This document shows positions 23,623 through 35,100 of a stretch of 64,000 nt of DNA, in pieces. The DNA lies in the NCBI GenBank assembly GCA_963662155.1, contig OY759266.1:3574526-3638525 (forward strand), in the 5' to 3' direction. The notes under the pieces are model-generated. The model saw only the letters and a list, made by a program, of their open reading frames with translations, did not search any database and was not told the origin of the DNA. The position numbers and the translations under genes are program-made. Position 1 is the stretch's first letter. Each line of letters begins with the position of its first letter. This DNA is from Lamellibrachia columna. Taxonomy: Eukaryota > Annelida > Polychaeta > Sabellida > Siboglinidae.

Positions 23623-23885
23623 ACCTGAAGACGTGCGCAGTAGCAACGATGTCAGTGTTTTTAAGAGTAAATTGAAGCCTCATTATTTTAGCATAGCATA
23701 TGACTAATTTACCAAAAAAATTCCATTTAAATAGCTTTACTTTTTATAATCATTTGTATTATTGCATTTGTTTTTACTGTTTTGACATTTTCACTATACC
23801 ATTTCGTTTACTTTACACCACCATAGAATACCATTGTATAGATATGGTGCTATATAAATGAATAAACATTTACATTTACACTAGT

Positions 23886-24606
23886 TCCGATGTAGGCCTG
23901 TATACGTTGTCCTTTACCGTAATATTTGACACGGACACAGACCGTCCATGGTCTACGGGGTCTTTATACCCCTAAGACCCCCTGGATTCGCTGCTGCCTA
24001 AACTTATCTAAAGAAGAGTTGTCATAAACCTGAAATATTCGTCACAATCAAACGTTGTATTATATAACGTAATCTCTATGGCAACGCTTTGTTTTCTAAT
24101 TGCGTAGATAATCACTTGTCTGGACTCTGACGACAGAGCTGCATTTGGAACAGGTCCAGGTGAACTCTTCCATATCTTCTTCCATATCTTCTTAATTTGC
24201 GTATTCGTATATTATACTATATCAAATTAATTGTGCTTGCTTCGATGACGCATCGTAAAAAAGTAAAAGTATTTAAGTAGATATATGTTATTACAACTAC
24301 CGTTTGCGTACACCGCTAGAACCGTGAAGTTGATACATAAGTAGAGATGTCGGGGTTGCAATGTTCCTTGGTATTGACTAACTTTCAGCTGTTTTTTAAA
24401 CGATTAAATCGAGCTCATTCTATAGTCGAATATTTTACACGTATGCGGAAGGCGACTTTGCGTTTACGATGGTTGCATTTGTTTGGTATGGAATAAATAG
24501 TGTGTGATCGAGTAGTCCGGACGAACTTAGTACATTAGGACGCCTGTCCTATAGCTATATGCAAGTTTCGTACAATGAACAACTTTTTAACACCCATTCT
24601 GCTCCA
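23886..24606. other. No gene seen
   Basis: AT-rich unique sequence with a doubled CCATATCTTCTT at about 24,170-24,195. Nothing else is identified. Confidence 0.45.
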
Positions 24607-24772
24607 CGTTTCTCGCCACATTCCCTCCTACTTATAGTTGTAAGGAACGTTGCTCGCCACATTCCCTCCTACTTATAGTTGTAAGGAACGTTGCTCGCCA
24701 CATTCCCTCCTACTTATAGTTGTAAGGAACGTTGCTCGCCACATTCCCTCCTACTTATAGTTGTAAGGAACG
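24607..24772 (+). repeat. 41-bp tandem repeat
   Basis: Four copies of CTCGCCACATTCCCTCCTAC, TTATAGTTGTAAGGAACGTT, G. Confidence 0.92.
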
Positions 24773-25129
24773 TCGGATATACGGAACAAAACATATTATT
24801 AAAAAAGCACTGCATCAAACATCTTTTTAGCCGCATTGACATTACGTATGCTCCTTGTGTGGAAACAGATTATACGTCTGGGTCGTTTTCTTCAGCTACA
24901 AGTCACAGCTATTTGACCAGCAATGCAGCAAAGTATATGGCGGCTTGGAGGAGAGCTGACAGTCTTTACTGAGTTTGCTGATCGTGGCTTTTGATTTTGA
25001 ACGTTCGTCAACCCGATTAGACTGATGAAAGATGTGTCTGTAAAAGGCGTCTGCGATGGGTAGTCCAAAGCTAATACTCGAGTACACAAACAATACTGTA
25101 CAAGAAATGTCTGGGCGCCATTAACAACA

Positions 25130-26140
25130 ACTTGACTTGACTTATACCCCTGTACTCCGTGTGGAGCATAGGTCGACCACAAGCTTCCTCCACTTGGCCA
25201 TGTCTCGGGACAACACTTCCAGCTAACCCCAGGAGTGTCCCAACGTCCGCCGGTCATTCTCCACAGACCTTCTCCAGGTGGAGCGGTGTCTTCCTCTCTT
25301 CCGTTTCCCTCGTGGGTTCCGTTTTAGAGCATAGCGTACCACACTGGACATTGGTTTTCGCAGGGCGTGGCCGAGCCAATCCCACTTTCTTCTCTTGATA
25401 TGGGCTTCTGCTTGTGTTTGTCCTGTTCTTCTCCGGATTTCTTCGTTTGTGATTTTGTCCTGACATTTTATGTGAAGGGTGACCCTCGAACATCTATTAA
25501 TGAAGGTCTGCACTTTGTATGTCAAGACCTTTGTTATGTGCCTGGTTTCACACGCGTAAAGAGGGATTCACTTTACGGTTGTGTTAAAAATCCGAAGCTA
25601 GGTCTTGACGGAGATGACCTGTGAAGTCCAAATGGGTTTCAGGGTCTTAGACGCTGCTGTGGCTTTCCCTATCCTGGTTTGATGTCTCAGTCTGTGCCAC
25701 CGTCTCTGCTCACAACACTTCCCAGGTATGTGAACTGTTCCATGTCCTCTATATGTCTTCACCCCTCAACTGGATGTTATTCTTGTTCACGTGATTTGCT
25801 CTCATATTCCTGGTTTTCTTTTTGCTGATCTTCAGACCCAATTTTGCAGCAGACTTATACAGTGATGTCGCCTTGTCCTGCGTGTTGTCATGGCGATGTG
25901 AAAGTAGTGCGACGTCATCTGCAAAGTCAATATCCTCTAGCTGTTTGGAGAGTATAGTGCAGGATTGTATTCCGGATTTCTTGTTTTGATGGTCTGTCGG
26001 TGTTGATGCGAAGTGGTGTTTCAGCCGGAGGTATATCTGGAGGCTCATCAGGTGAAGGTCGGTTTAGTATTTCTTAGGAATACTCTTTCCATCGGTTGAG
26101 TTGGTTTGCTTGGTTTGTCAACACCCGTCCAATTTTGTCC
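25130..26140 (-). mobile_element. LINE remnant with internal deletion
   Basis: On the minus strand: VLTNQANQLNRWKEYS and EILNRPSPDEPPDIPPAETP at about 26,120-26,030, DRPSKQEIRNPA, then directly LEDIDFADDVALLSHRHD (RT motif C, about 25,935) and KAAKLGLKISKKKTRNMRAN-like sequence to 25,749. After a gap come CQDKITNEEIRRRTGQTQAE, HIKRRKWDWLGHALRKP, GKRKRGRHRSTWRRSVEND and, after a stop, RDMAKWRKLVVDLCSTRSTG to about 25,140. The RT fingers and palm between the two parts are deleted. The family is a different non-LTR clade from the CR1/L2-like copies. Confidence 0.8.
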
Positions 26141-26600
26141 ATAACATGTTTATATATTATATTTGTCCATAATATATTATCAACAACACTGTGAAAGAAA
26201 TTTTCTGGGCGCATTTTAACAATCACGCTCGTCTCTCCGCTGCAGTACCGATGCTAATGAGACCATGGGCAACCGTATCGCAGATGTCACGTCCCATGAG
26301 AGCTCGGTGTCCGAAGACAACTTCTTCCTCTTCGCATGGTTCAAGGTCCAAATGACGTCACTTATTTGATTACTGAATATGTGTGTTTTTAGACGGTTGG
26401 CAGTTGATATTGCAATTGCAAGCCACCAAAGACGCTCATACCATCCGTAAAGTACTAAAAATCGAAGTAAGATCAGTATATTATAATCCCGTAACGAATC
26501 CGAGATCTCTAGTTGCTACTATCGTCTAAGTGTAGTTATGTATTCATTATATCCGCGATCAATCAGACTACAGAATACTATCCGAAACATTATGCATTCG
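26141..26600. other. No gene seen
   Basis: Unique sequence between the LINE remnant and the following array. Confidence 0.4.
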
Positions 26601-26639
26601 CAACTGACATCAGCCATCTTGACACCACAAATATTGACC

Positions 26640-28440
26640 CCGTCCACCTTGACCCCATTTAATATTTCCCAATCCACCACGACAACATATCATACTTTAC
26701 CCCATCTAATATCTCCCAATCCACCATGGCAACATCCTACTTGACCCACATCTAATATCTCCCAATCCACCATGGCAACATCCTACTTGACCCACATCTA
26801 ATATCTCCCAATCCACCATGGCAACATCCTACTTGACCCAATCTAATATCTCCCAATCCACCATGCCAACATCCTACTTGACCCACATCTAATATCTCCC
26901 AATCCATCATGGCAACATCCTACTTGTCCCCATCTAATATCTCCCAATCCACCATGGCAACATCTTACTTGACCTACATCTAATATTTCCCAATCCATCA
27001 TGGCAACATCCTACTTGTCCCCATCTAATATCTCCCAATCCTCCATGGCAACATCCTACTTGACCCACATCTAATATCTCCCAATCCACCATGGCAACAT
27101 CCTACTTGACCCAATCTAGTATCTCCCAATCCACCATGGCAACATCCTACTTGACCCACATCTAATATTTCCCAATCCACCATGGCAACATCCTACTTGA
27201 CTCACATCTAATATTTCCCAATCCACCATGGCAACATCCTACTTGACCCAATCTAGTATCTCCCAATCCACCATGGCAACATCCTACTTGACCCAATCTA
27301 GTATCTCCCAATCCATCATGGCAACATCCTACTTGACCCACATCTAATATCTCCCAATCCACCATGGCAACATCCTACTTGACCCAATCTAGTATCTCCC
27401 AATCCACCATGGCAACATCCTACTTGACCCACATCTAATATTTCCCAATCCACCATGGCAACATCCTACTTGACTCACATCTAATATTTCCCAATCCACC
27501 ATGGCAACATCCTACTTGTCCCCATCTAATATCTCCCAATCCACCATGGCAACATCCTACTTGACCCAATCTAGTATCTCCCTATCCACCATGGCAACAT
27601 CCTACTTGACCCACATCTAATATCTCCCAATCCACCATGGCAACATCCTACTTGACCCACATCTAATATTTCCCAATCCACCATGGCAACATCCTACTTG
27701 ACCCACATCTAATATTTCCCAATCCATCATGGCAACATCCTACTTGTCCCCATCTAATATCTCCCAATCCACCATGGCAACATCCTACTTGACCCACATC
27801 TAATATTTCCCAATCCACCATGGCAACATCCTACTTGTCCCCATCTAATATCTCCCAATCCACCATGGCAACATCCTACTTGACCCACATCTAATATCTC
27901 CCAATCCACCATGGCAACATCCTACTTGACTCACATCTAATATTTCCCAATCCATCATGGCAACATCCTACTTGTCCCCATCTAATATCTCCCAATCCAC
28001 CATGGCAACATCCTACTTGACCCACATCTAATATTTCCCAATCCATCATGGCAACATCCTACTTGTCCCCATCTAATATCTCCCAACCCACCATGGCAAC
28101 ATCCTACTTGACCCACATCTAACATCTCCCAATCCACCATGGCAACATCCAACTTGACCCTCATCTAACATCTCCCAATCCACCATGGCAACATCCTACC
28201 TGAACCCATCTAATATCTCCCAGTCCACCATGGCAACATCCAACTTGACCCTCATCTAACATCTCCCAATCCACCATGGCAACATCCTACCTGAACCCAT
28301 CTAATATCTCCCAGTCCACTATGGCAACATCCTACTTGAACCCATCTATCTCCCAATCCACTATGGCAACATCCTACTTGACCCCCATCTAATATATCCC
28401 AATCCACCATGGCAACATCCTACTTGACCCCATCCATTTC
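26640..28440 (+). repeat. 46-bp minisatellite
   Basis: About 38 copies of CCCAATCCACCATGGCAACA, TCCTACTTGACCCACATCTA, ATATCT. Mosaic variants include TTTCCC, CATCATGG, TTGTCCCC and GACCCAATCTAGTATC. The palindromic CCATGG is present in most units. The source is not recognised. Confidence 0.95.
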
Positions 28441-28850
28441 ACCCAATTCACCATGACAACATCCTACTTGACCCCATCCAATTTCACCCAATCCACCATG
28501 ACAACATTCTACTTTGACCCCACCCCCATTATAAAGATACTGGAGAAACTTCCACGAAGGTAAATATAAAGATATGATCCAATTTCACCCAATTCGCCAT
28601 GACAACATCCTACTTGACCCCATCCAATTGCACCCAATCTACCATGACAACACCCTACTTGACCCCATCCAATTTCACCCAATCTACCATGATAACACCC
28701 TACTTGACCCATCCAATTTCACCCAATCCACCATGACAACATCCTACTTGACCCCATCCAGTTTCACCCAATCCATCATGGCAACATCCTACTTGATCCC
28801 ATCCAATTTCACCCAATCCAACATGACAACATCCTACTTTGACCCCACCC
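28430..28850 (+). repeat. Diverged continuation of the array, with a doubled LINE junction
   Basis: Copies here read ACCCAATCCACCATGACAAC and ATCCTACTTGACCCCATCCA. They are interrupted by CATTATAAAGATACTGGAGA through GGTAAATATAAAGATATGA at 28,528-28,576. That stretch recurs at 28,850-28,900 as the start of the LINE coding region, so LINE sequence was caught up in the array. Confidence 0.8.
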
Positions 28851-30925
28851 CATTATAAAGGTACTGGAGAAACTTCCACAAAGGTAAATATAAAGATATG
28901 AGAAAATACTTAGCAAAGCTAGATTGGAATCACACGCTGAGGAATAAGACGGCAGTTGAATGTTCTAAAATATGAAAATTAAAGTATCATTGATCAATTT
29001 GTTCCTTTGATGAAAAAAACAAGAAACACTTGCCGAAAGAAGCTATTATGAAAATAGAAAGAAAGAATGAAGACTACACAAGTTACAAAGAGGCACTTAA
29101 TGCAGCTACAATTTAAATTAGACAATCTAAAAGAAGCGATAAAAAAATTAGCATGTAACATAAAGAATGACAGCAAGAGTTTGTCAGGAGTAATCAAAAC
29201 GCACGAGACAAGGCTGGACCACTAGAAGACAGCGCTGGAAATATAATATCACAAAGTTTTTTAATGGCGGAAGACCTAAATGGATACTTCAGTTCAGTGT
29301 TTAACAGAGAGGATATTAGTTCATTACCAGTTCCAGAGGCTAAATTGAACTATTTATGGCAGTTATTTGTAACTCCAGAAATGGTAGCTAAGAAAATAAA
29401 GGCAATGAAGGATACTAAATCACCTGGAGTGGATGGAATTCCTCCAAAAATACTAGTATAGACAGTAGAACAAGTTAGTATACCACTTGCAAGAGTGCTC
29501 AACTTGACATTATAAGAAGGAGTTTTGAACGGAAAGAAGCAAACACCATACCATTATTTAAAAAGGTTTCGAGAAATAAGTCAGAGAATTAAAGACCAGT
29601 GAGCTTAACATCAGTGATTTGTAAATTATTTGAAAGGCTAATTAAAGACCATATGGTGACCTTACTTGTTAGGCATAACTTATTAAATCCATCTCAACAT
29701 GGATTCCTAAAAGCGAGGTCATGCTTAACAAATATGTTGTTTTTTGGAAGAAATCACTAAGTGGATAGACGATGTATCACCAGTAGAAAATATTTGGATT
29801 TTCAGAAAGCTTTTGACAAAGTGCCACATCAAAGATTACTACTTAAATTAAAAGCCCATGGTTTCGGGGATGGCATAATCGACTGGATAGAACAATGGCT
29901 GACTGACAAAAGACAACGTGTTGTAGTAGATAGTGAGGTTTCAAACTGGAAATCAGTTTGAGTATGGTACCACAAGGATCAGTATTACGACCTTTATTAT
30001 TATGAATGTATATATAAATGACTTGGACAATAATAATTATAACTACTCAGCTAGCAACGAACTGAAATTTGCGGATGACACAAAAGTGTTTAGAAAGGTT
30101 AAAAATTATGGTGATAAACGACATTTACAAAATGACTTAGACAAATTAGTTAAATGGTCTGAGAAATGGCAGATGTTATTCAATTTTGGGAAATGTTAAT
30201 GCCTACATACAGAACACGGGAACTTGGATGTAAACTATAAAATGTGAGATACTGTTCTGGGTACTACTGTAAAAGAAAAGGACTTAGGAGTAACAATAAC
30301 TGCTGATATGAACGTTTTAGAGCAGTGTGTTGTTTCAGCTTCAAAGGGTAGAAGGATAAATATAATTATAGCTCTGTATAAAGCAATAGTTAGGCCTCAT
30401 TTAGAAAACTGTATATAACCGTGGAGAATATTGTACGAAGGATATAGATACCCTTGAACAAACATGGAGGTTAACAAGTAAAATTATTCCTTAGTTATGA
30501 AGAATGCCTAAAAGAATGTTGTTTGACTACCCCAGGAGGTTAAGAACAGATCAAAATGAAGTTCTTAAGATATTAAATGGGTATGAAAATATTGATAGAA
30601 ATATTTTTTTCACACTCAAGAAAGATAGTAGAACTAGAGGATATGAAGTAACATTAGTGAAGGATCAGTGTAGATTAGATATCAGGAAGTACTCGTTCTC
30701 AGAGAGCACAATGAATGAATGAACAAATTATCTACAGACTGTGTAACTGCTAGCTGGCGTGATATATTTAAAAGCAAGGTCGATACATTTCTCAGGAGGG
30801 CGGGTTACGCATAAATGAAAATGTTGGACTCTCGATAAGCCAATGGCTTCCTTGTCCACTTGTCACTTCCTTGTCCACTTCCTCTGGGCCTTTGCCTTGG
30901 ATGGCAATCTTGTTAAATCTTGTTA
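28851..30925 (+). mobile_element. CR1-like LINE, ORF2 pseudogene with 3' end
   Basis: The plus strand reads FHKGKYKDMRKYLAKLDWNH at 28,870, MAEDLNGYFSSVFNREDISS at 29,264, KKIKAMKDTKSPGVDGIPPK (29,390), FQKAFDKVPHQRLLLKLKAH (29,800; RT motif A), VYINDLDN (30,006), ELKFADDTKVFRK (30,060; motif C), LVKWSEKWQMLFNFGKC (30,150) and VLKILNGYENIDRNIF (30,560). It ends QCRLDIRKYSFSEST at 30,670. Several stops and frameshifts interrupt it. The 3' tail reads GGACTCTCGATAAGCCAATG and ends at TGTTAAATCTTGTTAAATCT near 30,925. Other 3' pieces of the same family lie at 33,140, 38,140 and, more diverged, 46,330, 52,200 and 58,400. Confidence 0.85.
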
Positions 30926-31017
30926 AATCTACCAAGACCTCCTACCACCTTGACCCTAAGCACCTTAAACCTTAATGACACTGTCCTAATCGTTACTCCT
31001 GTGCCGTCGTCTCGCAG

Positions 31018-31237
31018 ACCCGGCGCAAGGACGTGTGGCCCTGCCTCTCTAGGCGCCAGCTTGTGCAGCGGGTCGAGCGACAGATCCAGCACCGCCACAG
31101 CCACGAGGAACTGATGGTCTCGCTCTCCGAGCTCAGGAAGGTGAGGAACTGATGGGCTCTATCCGAGCTCAGGAAGGTGACAAACCAATGGGCTCCCTCT
31201 CAGAGCTCAGGAAGGCGATGAACTGATGGGTTCTCTC

Positions 31238-31285
<48 letters not shown>

Positions 31286-32151
31286 TCCGATTTCGGGAAG
31301 TTAATGAACTTTGGGCTCTCTCTGAGCTCAGAAAGGCAAGAAACCTATGGGCTCCCTCTTCGTGCTCAAGAAGGTAAAGAACCAATGAGCACCCTCTCCG
31401 AGCTCAGGAAAGCGAGGAACTGGTGGGCTCTTTCTCTCTGAGCTCAGCAAGGTGATGAACTGATGGGCTCTCAGAGCTCAGGAATGTGAGGAACCAACAG
31501 ACTCGCTCTCCGAGTTCTGGAAGGTGAAGAACTGAAGGGCTCGCTCTCCGAGCTCAGGAATGTGAGGAAGTCATGGTTTTCTATCCGAGCTCAGGAAGGT
31601 GAGGAATTGGTGGGCTCTCTCTCACTCTGTCTCTCTCCGAGCTCAGGAAGGCGATGAACTGTTGGGCTCTCTCTCTCCGAGCCCAGGAAGGCCAAGAACC
31701 GATGGGCTCACTCTACGGGGTCAGGAAGGTAAGGAAGTGATTGGCTCTCTCCGAGCTCAGGAAAGTGAGAAACTGATGGGCTCCCTCTCCGTGCTCAGGA
31801 ATGTGAGGGACTGATGAGCTCGCGCTTCAAACTCAGGAAGGTGATGAACTGATGGGCTCCCCCCGAACTAAGGAAGGTGTGGAACTGATGGGATCCATCT
31901 CCGAGCTCAGGAAGACGAGGAACTGATGGGCTCTCTCTCCGAGCTCAGGAAGGTGATGAACTGGAGGGCTCTTTCGGGTTCAGGAAGGTGAGGAACTGAT
32001 GGGATCCCTCTCCGAGCTCAGGAAGATGTTGAACTGTTGGATCTGTCTCCGAGTACAGGAAGGCGAGGAACCGATGGACTCTTTCTCCGAGCTCACAAAA
32101 GTGAGGAACTGGTGGGCTCACTCTCCGAGCTCATGAAGGCGATCAACTGAT

Positions 32152-32185
<34 letters not shown>

Positions 32186-35100
32186 AGCTCAGGAAGGTGA
32201 TGAACTGATGGCCTCACTCTCCGAGCTCAGGAAGCTGAGGAACTGATGGGCTCCTCTCCGAGCTCAGGAAATTGAGGAAGTAATGGGTTCTCTCTCCGAG
32301 CTCAGGAATGTGAGGAACTGATGGGCTCTCTCTCCGTGCTCATGAACGTGAGAAACTGGCCGGCTCTCTCTCTGAGCTCAGGAAGTTGAGGAAGTAATAG
32401 GCTCTCTCTCCGAGCTCGAGAAGGTGAGGAACTGATGGACTCCCTCTCTGAGCTCAGGAAGGTGAGGGACTGATGGGCTCTCTCCGAGCTCAGGAAGGAG
32501 ATGAACTGAAGGGCTCTCTCTCCCTCTTTCATAACTCAGGAAGGTGAGGAACTGATGGAATTCCTATAATAGCTCAGGAGGAACTGATGGGATCCATCTC
32601 CGAGCTCAGGTAGGTAATGAACCGATGTCATCTCTCTCCAAACTCAGGAAGGTGATGAACTGAGGGGCTCCCCCCGTGCTCAGGAAGGTGTGGAACTGGT
32701 GGGCTCCCTCTCCGAGCTCAGGAAGGCGAGGAACTGGTGGACTCTCTCAACCAGCCCAGCAAAGTGAAGAACTGATGGGCTCTCAGAGCTCAGGAATGTG
32801 AGGAACCGACAGACTCGCTCTCCGAGCTCTGGAAGGTGAAGAACTGAAGGGCTCCCTCTCCGAGCTCAGGAATGTGAGGAAGTCATGGTTTTCTATCCGA
32901 GCTCAGGAAAGTGAGGAACTGATGGGCTCCATCTACGTGCTCATGAAGGTGATGAACTGATGGGCTCTCTCTCCGAGCTCAGGAAGGTGGTGAACTAAAG
33001 GGCTTTCAACTTCGGTGCCAAGACATAGATGAAAGGACAATTAGTGTATTGGGTCTAGTCTAGATTGGGCCATGGTTTAGTAAACTAACATTGACGAGAG
33101 CGGGCTCGTGTAAACGTAAACGCCTAAAGCAATGGTGTTTTAAGAACACCAGAGACAATAAAAAATATTGATAGAAGTATATCTTCTCACTTAGTGAAGA
33201 TAGAAAAACCAGAGGACATGGAGTGGCGTTAGTGAAGGAACAGTGTCGACTGGATACATGAATGTAACAGGTTTTCTACTGACTGCGTCAAATTGTCAAT
33301 GGTGGCAGCGTAAATGTTTAAAAATAAAATTGACAACTCTCTCAGAAGGGCGGATTACACGTAGATGAATAATCGTTGGATTCTCGATAAACCAATGACT
33401 TCGTTGTTTACTTGTCATCTGTTTTTTGCTTTGGATGACTATTTCGTTAACACTTGCGAAGTGTACAGTAAGCACACAAGACTGTTGTGTGTCGACTGCA
33501 GGTGTTCGGCCTGGAGACTCAGAGCGACAGTGACATCGTCGACTCGTTGTTCGTTCTCAACGAGAGGAAGCGGTGGAAGGTGCAGAAGCTGCTGACGCTG
33601 ATCGAGCAGAAGCTCGGCGCGTGGCCCAAGGCGGCAGAGCTGTCGTGTCAGATGCTCATCAAGCAGATCAGGTAAGACGGTGTCCCGCTGGCACACGTCA
33701 CCCGAGAGATGTATATATCACGTGCAACGCACGCCTAGTTCACGCGCAACTTAGAAGCTTTACAAATAAAAAATATATCCAGTAGTCCAAAAACATTTTG
33801 ATGTGGATGCTTGATTCAAGAGGCCACTTGGATTATCGCAAACAATTCGAAAGGTGCATTTTAAAGGGTTCGGTTGACATTTTCTAACAGTTGTCTTTCT
33901 ACTCAGTGCATTGACAAGGCGTCTACCGTATCTCAGGGGTTCCATTCATGTTTACTCTGGATATAAGTGTGGGCGGGCGCGTTAAATCCTCTCCAACATG
34001 GTTGGATTATTGGAATTGTTTTTATTTATAAAGCTCCCGAAGGCCTATAACAGTATACACTTCTTTTATCATTTTATGAAAGCATGACAATTGAACTATA
34101 AGTTACAAGAATATTATCCACGCGTTATGCTCACCTCCAATGTCGTCAATAAAAATGATTAAGTCGCCGTTCTCTACTGCACCCCTTACAGCGGGCATTG
34201 TTGCTATTGTTATTATCTTAGTCCTTCTTTGTCCTTATTCGACACACTCAATTTTTACCGTCCTTTCGTTGTTGCCAACCCATTAACGGTCATCTAGCCT
34301 TGCCTGTCGGAAACCTCTTCCATTTCGTCTAGCGTCAACCGCGGCATCTCCATAGCAAAGCTTCCTATACCACACACATCAGCAAGAACGGTTACACGTT
34401 CTCCTACATTCCCAGGACAATAAAAGAGTGGAACTCACTGCCACGAACTCACTGCCAGGAACTGACACAATGCACGCACTGCCACGAACTCACTGCCAGG
34501 AACTCACTGCCACGAACTAACACAATGCACGCACTGCCACGAACTCACTGCCAGGAACTGACACAATGCACGCACTGCCACGAACTCACTGCCAGGCACT
34601 GACACAATGCACGCACTGCCACGAACTCACTGCCACGAACTGACACAATGCACGCACTGCCACGAACTCACTGCCAGGCACTGACACAATGCATGCACTG
34701 CCACGAACTCACTGCCAGGAACTGACACAATGCACGCGCTGCCACGAACTCACTGCCAGGCACTGACACAATGCACGCACTGCCACGAACTCACTGCCAC
34801 GAACTGACACAATGCACGCACTGCCACGAACTCACTGCCAGGAACTGACACAATGCACGCACTGCCACGAACTCACTGCCAGGAACTGACACAATGCACG
34901 CACTGCCACGAACTCACTGCCAGGCACTGACACAATGCACGCACTGCCACGAACTCACTGCCACGAACTAACACAATGCACGCACTGCCACGAACTCACT
35001 GCCAGGAACTAACACAATGCACGCACTGCCACGAACTCACTGCCAGACACTGACACAATGCACGCACTGCCACGAACTTACTGCCACGAACTGACACAAT

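Larger units (their letters stand above)
18420..23885 (+). mobile_element. Nearly full-length CR1/L2-type LINE, broken by seven tandem expansions
   Basis: In order: endonuclease start (SVRNKSADISDYIV and LMTETWLTSGD at 18,510-18,610; VGDFNIHMD at 18,720; HTLDVIIT at 18,815); RT entry (DPMPTKL, array, [20 protein letters not shown] at 19,900); QSAYRAGH at 20,140 with array; palm (LIDLSSAFDTVDHDIL at 21,080; DQGVPQ at 21,255; HAYADD at 21,303); SKTECILIGT with array; HIDYCNALLIGLPKYLIKKLQ at 22,000; TPTLKPLHWSPVEFRIKYK at 22,100; LRTHEALTLNIPRTRT with array; KLWNALPEDVRSSNDVSVFK at 23,600; stop at 23,704; 3' tail GTGCTATATAAATG and (ACATTT) repeats. Several stops, frameshifts and a deletion between the QGVPQ and YADD motifs make it inactive. 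Confidence 0.88.

Noticed and set aside
26640..28440. CRISPR-like regular array
   Set aside because: Units are contiguous without unique spacers, the genome is an animal's, and there are no cas genes. The same holds for all other arrays.
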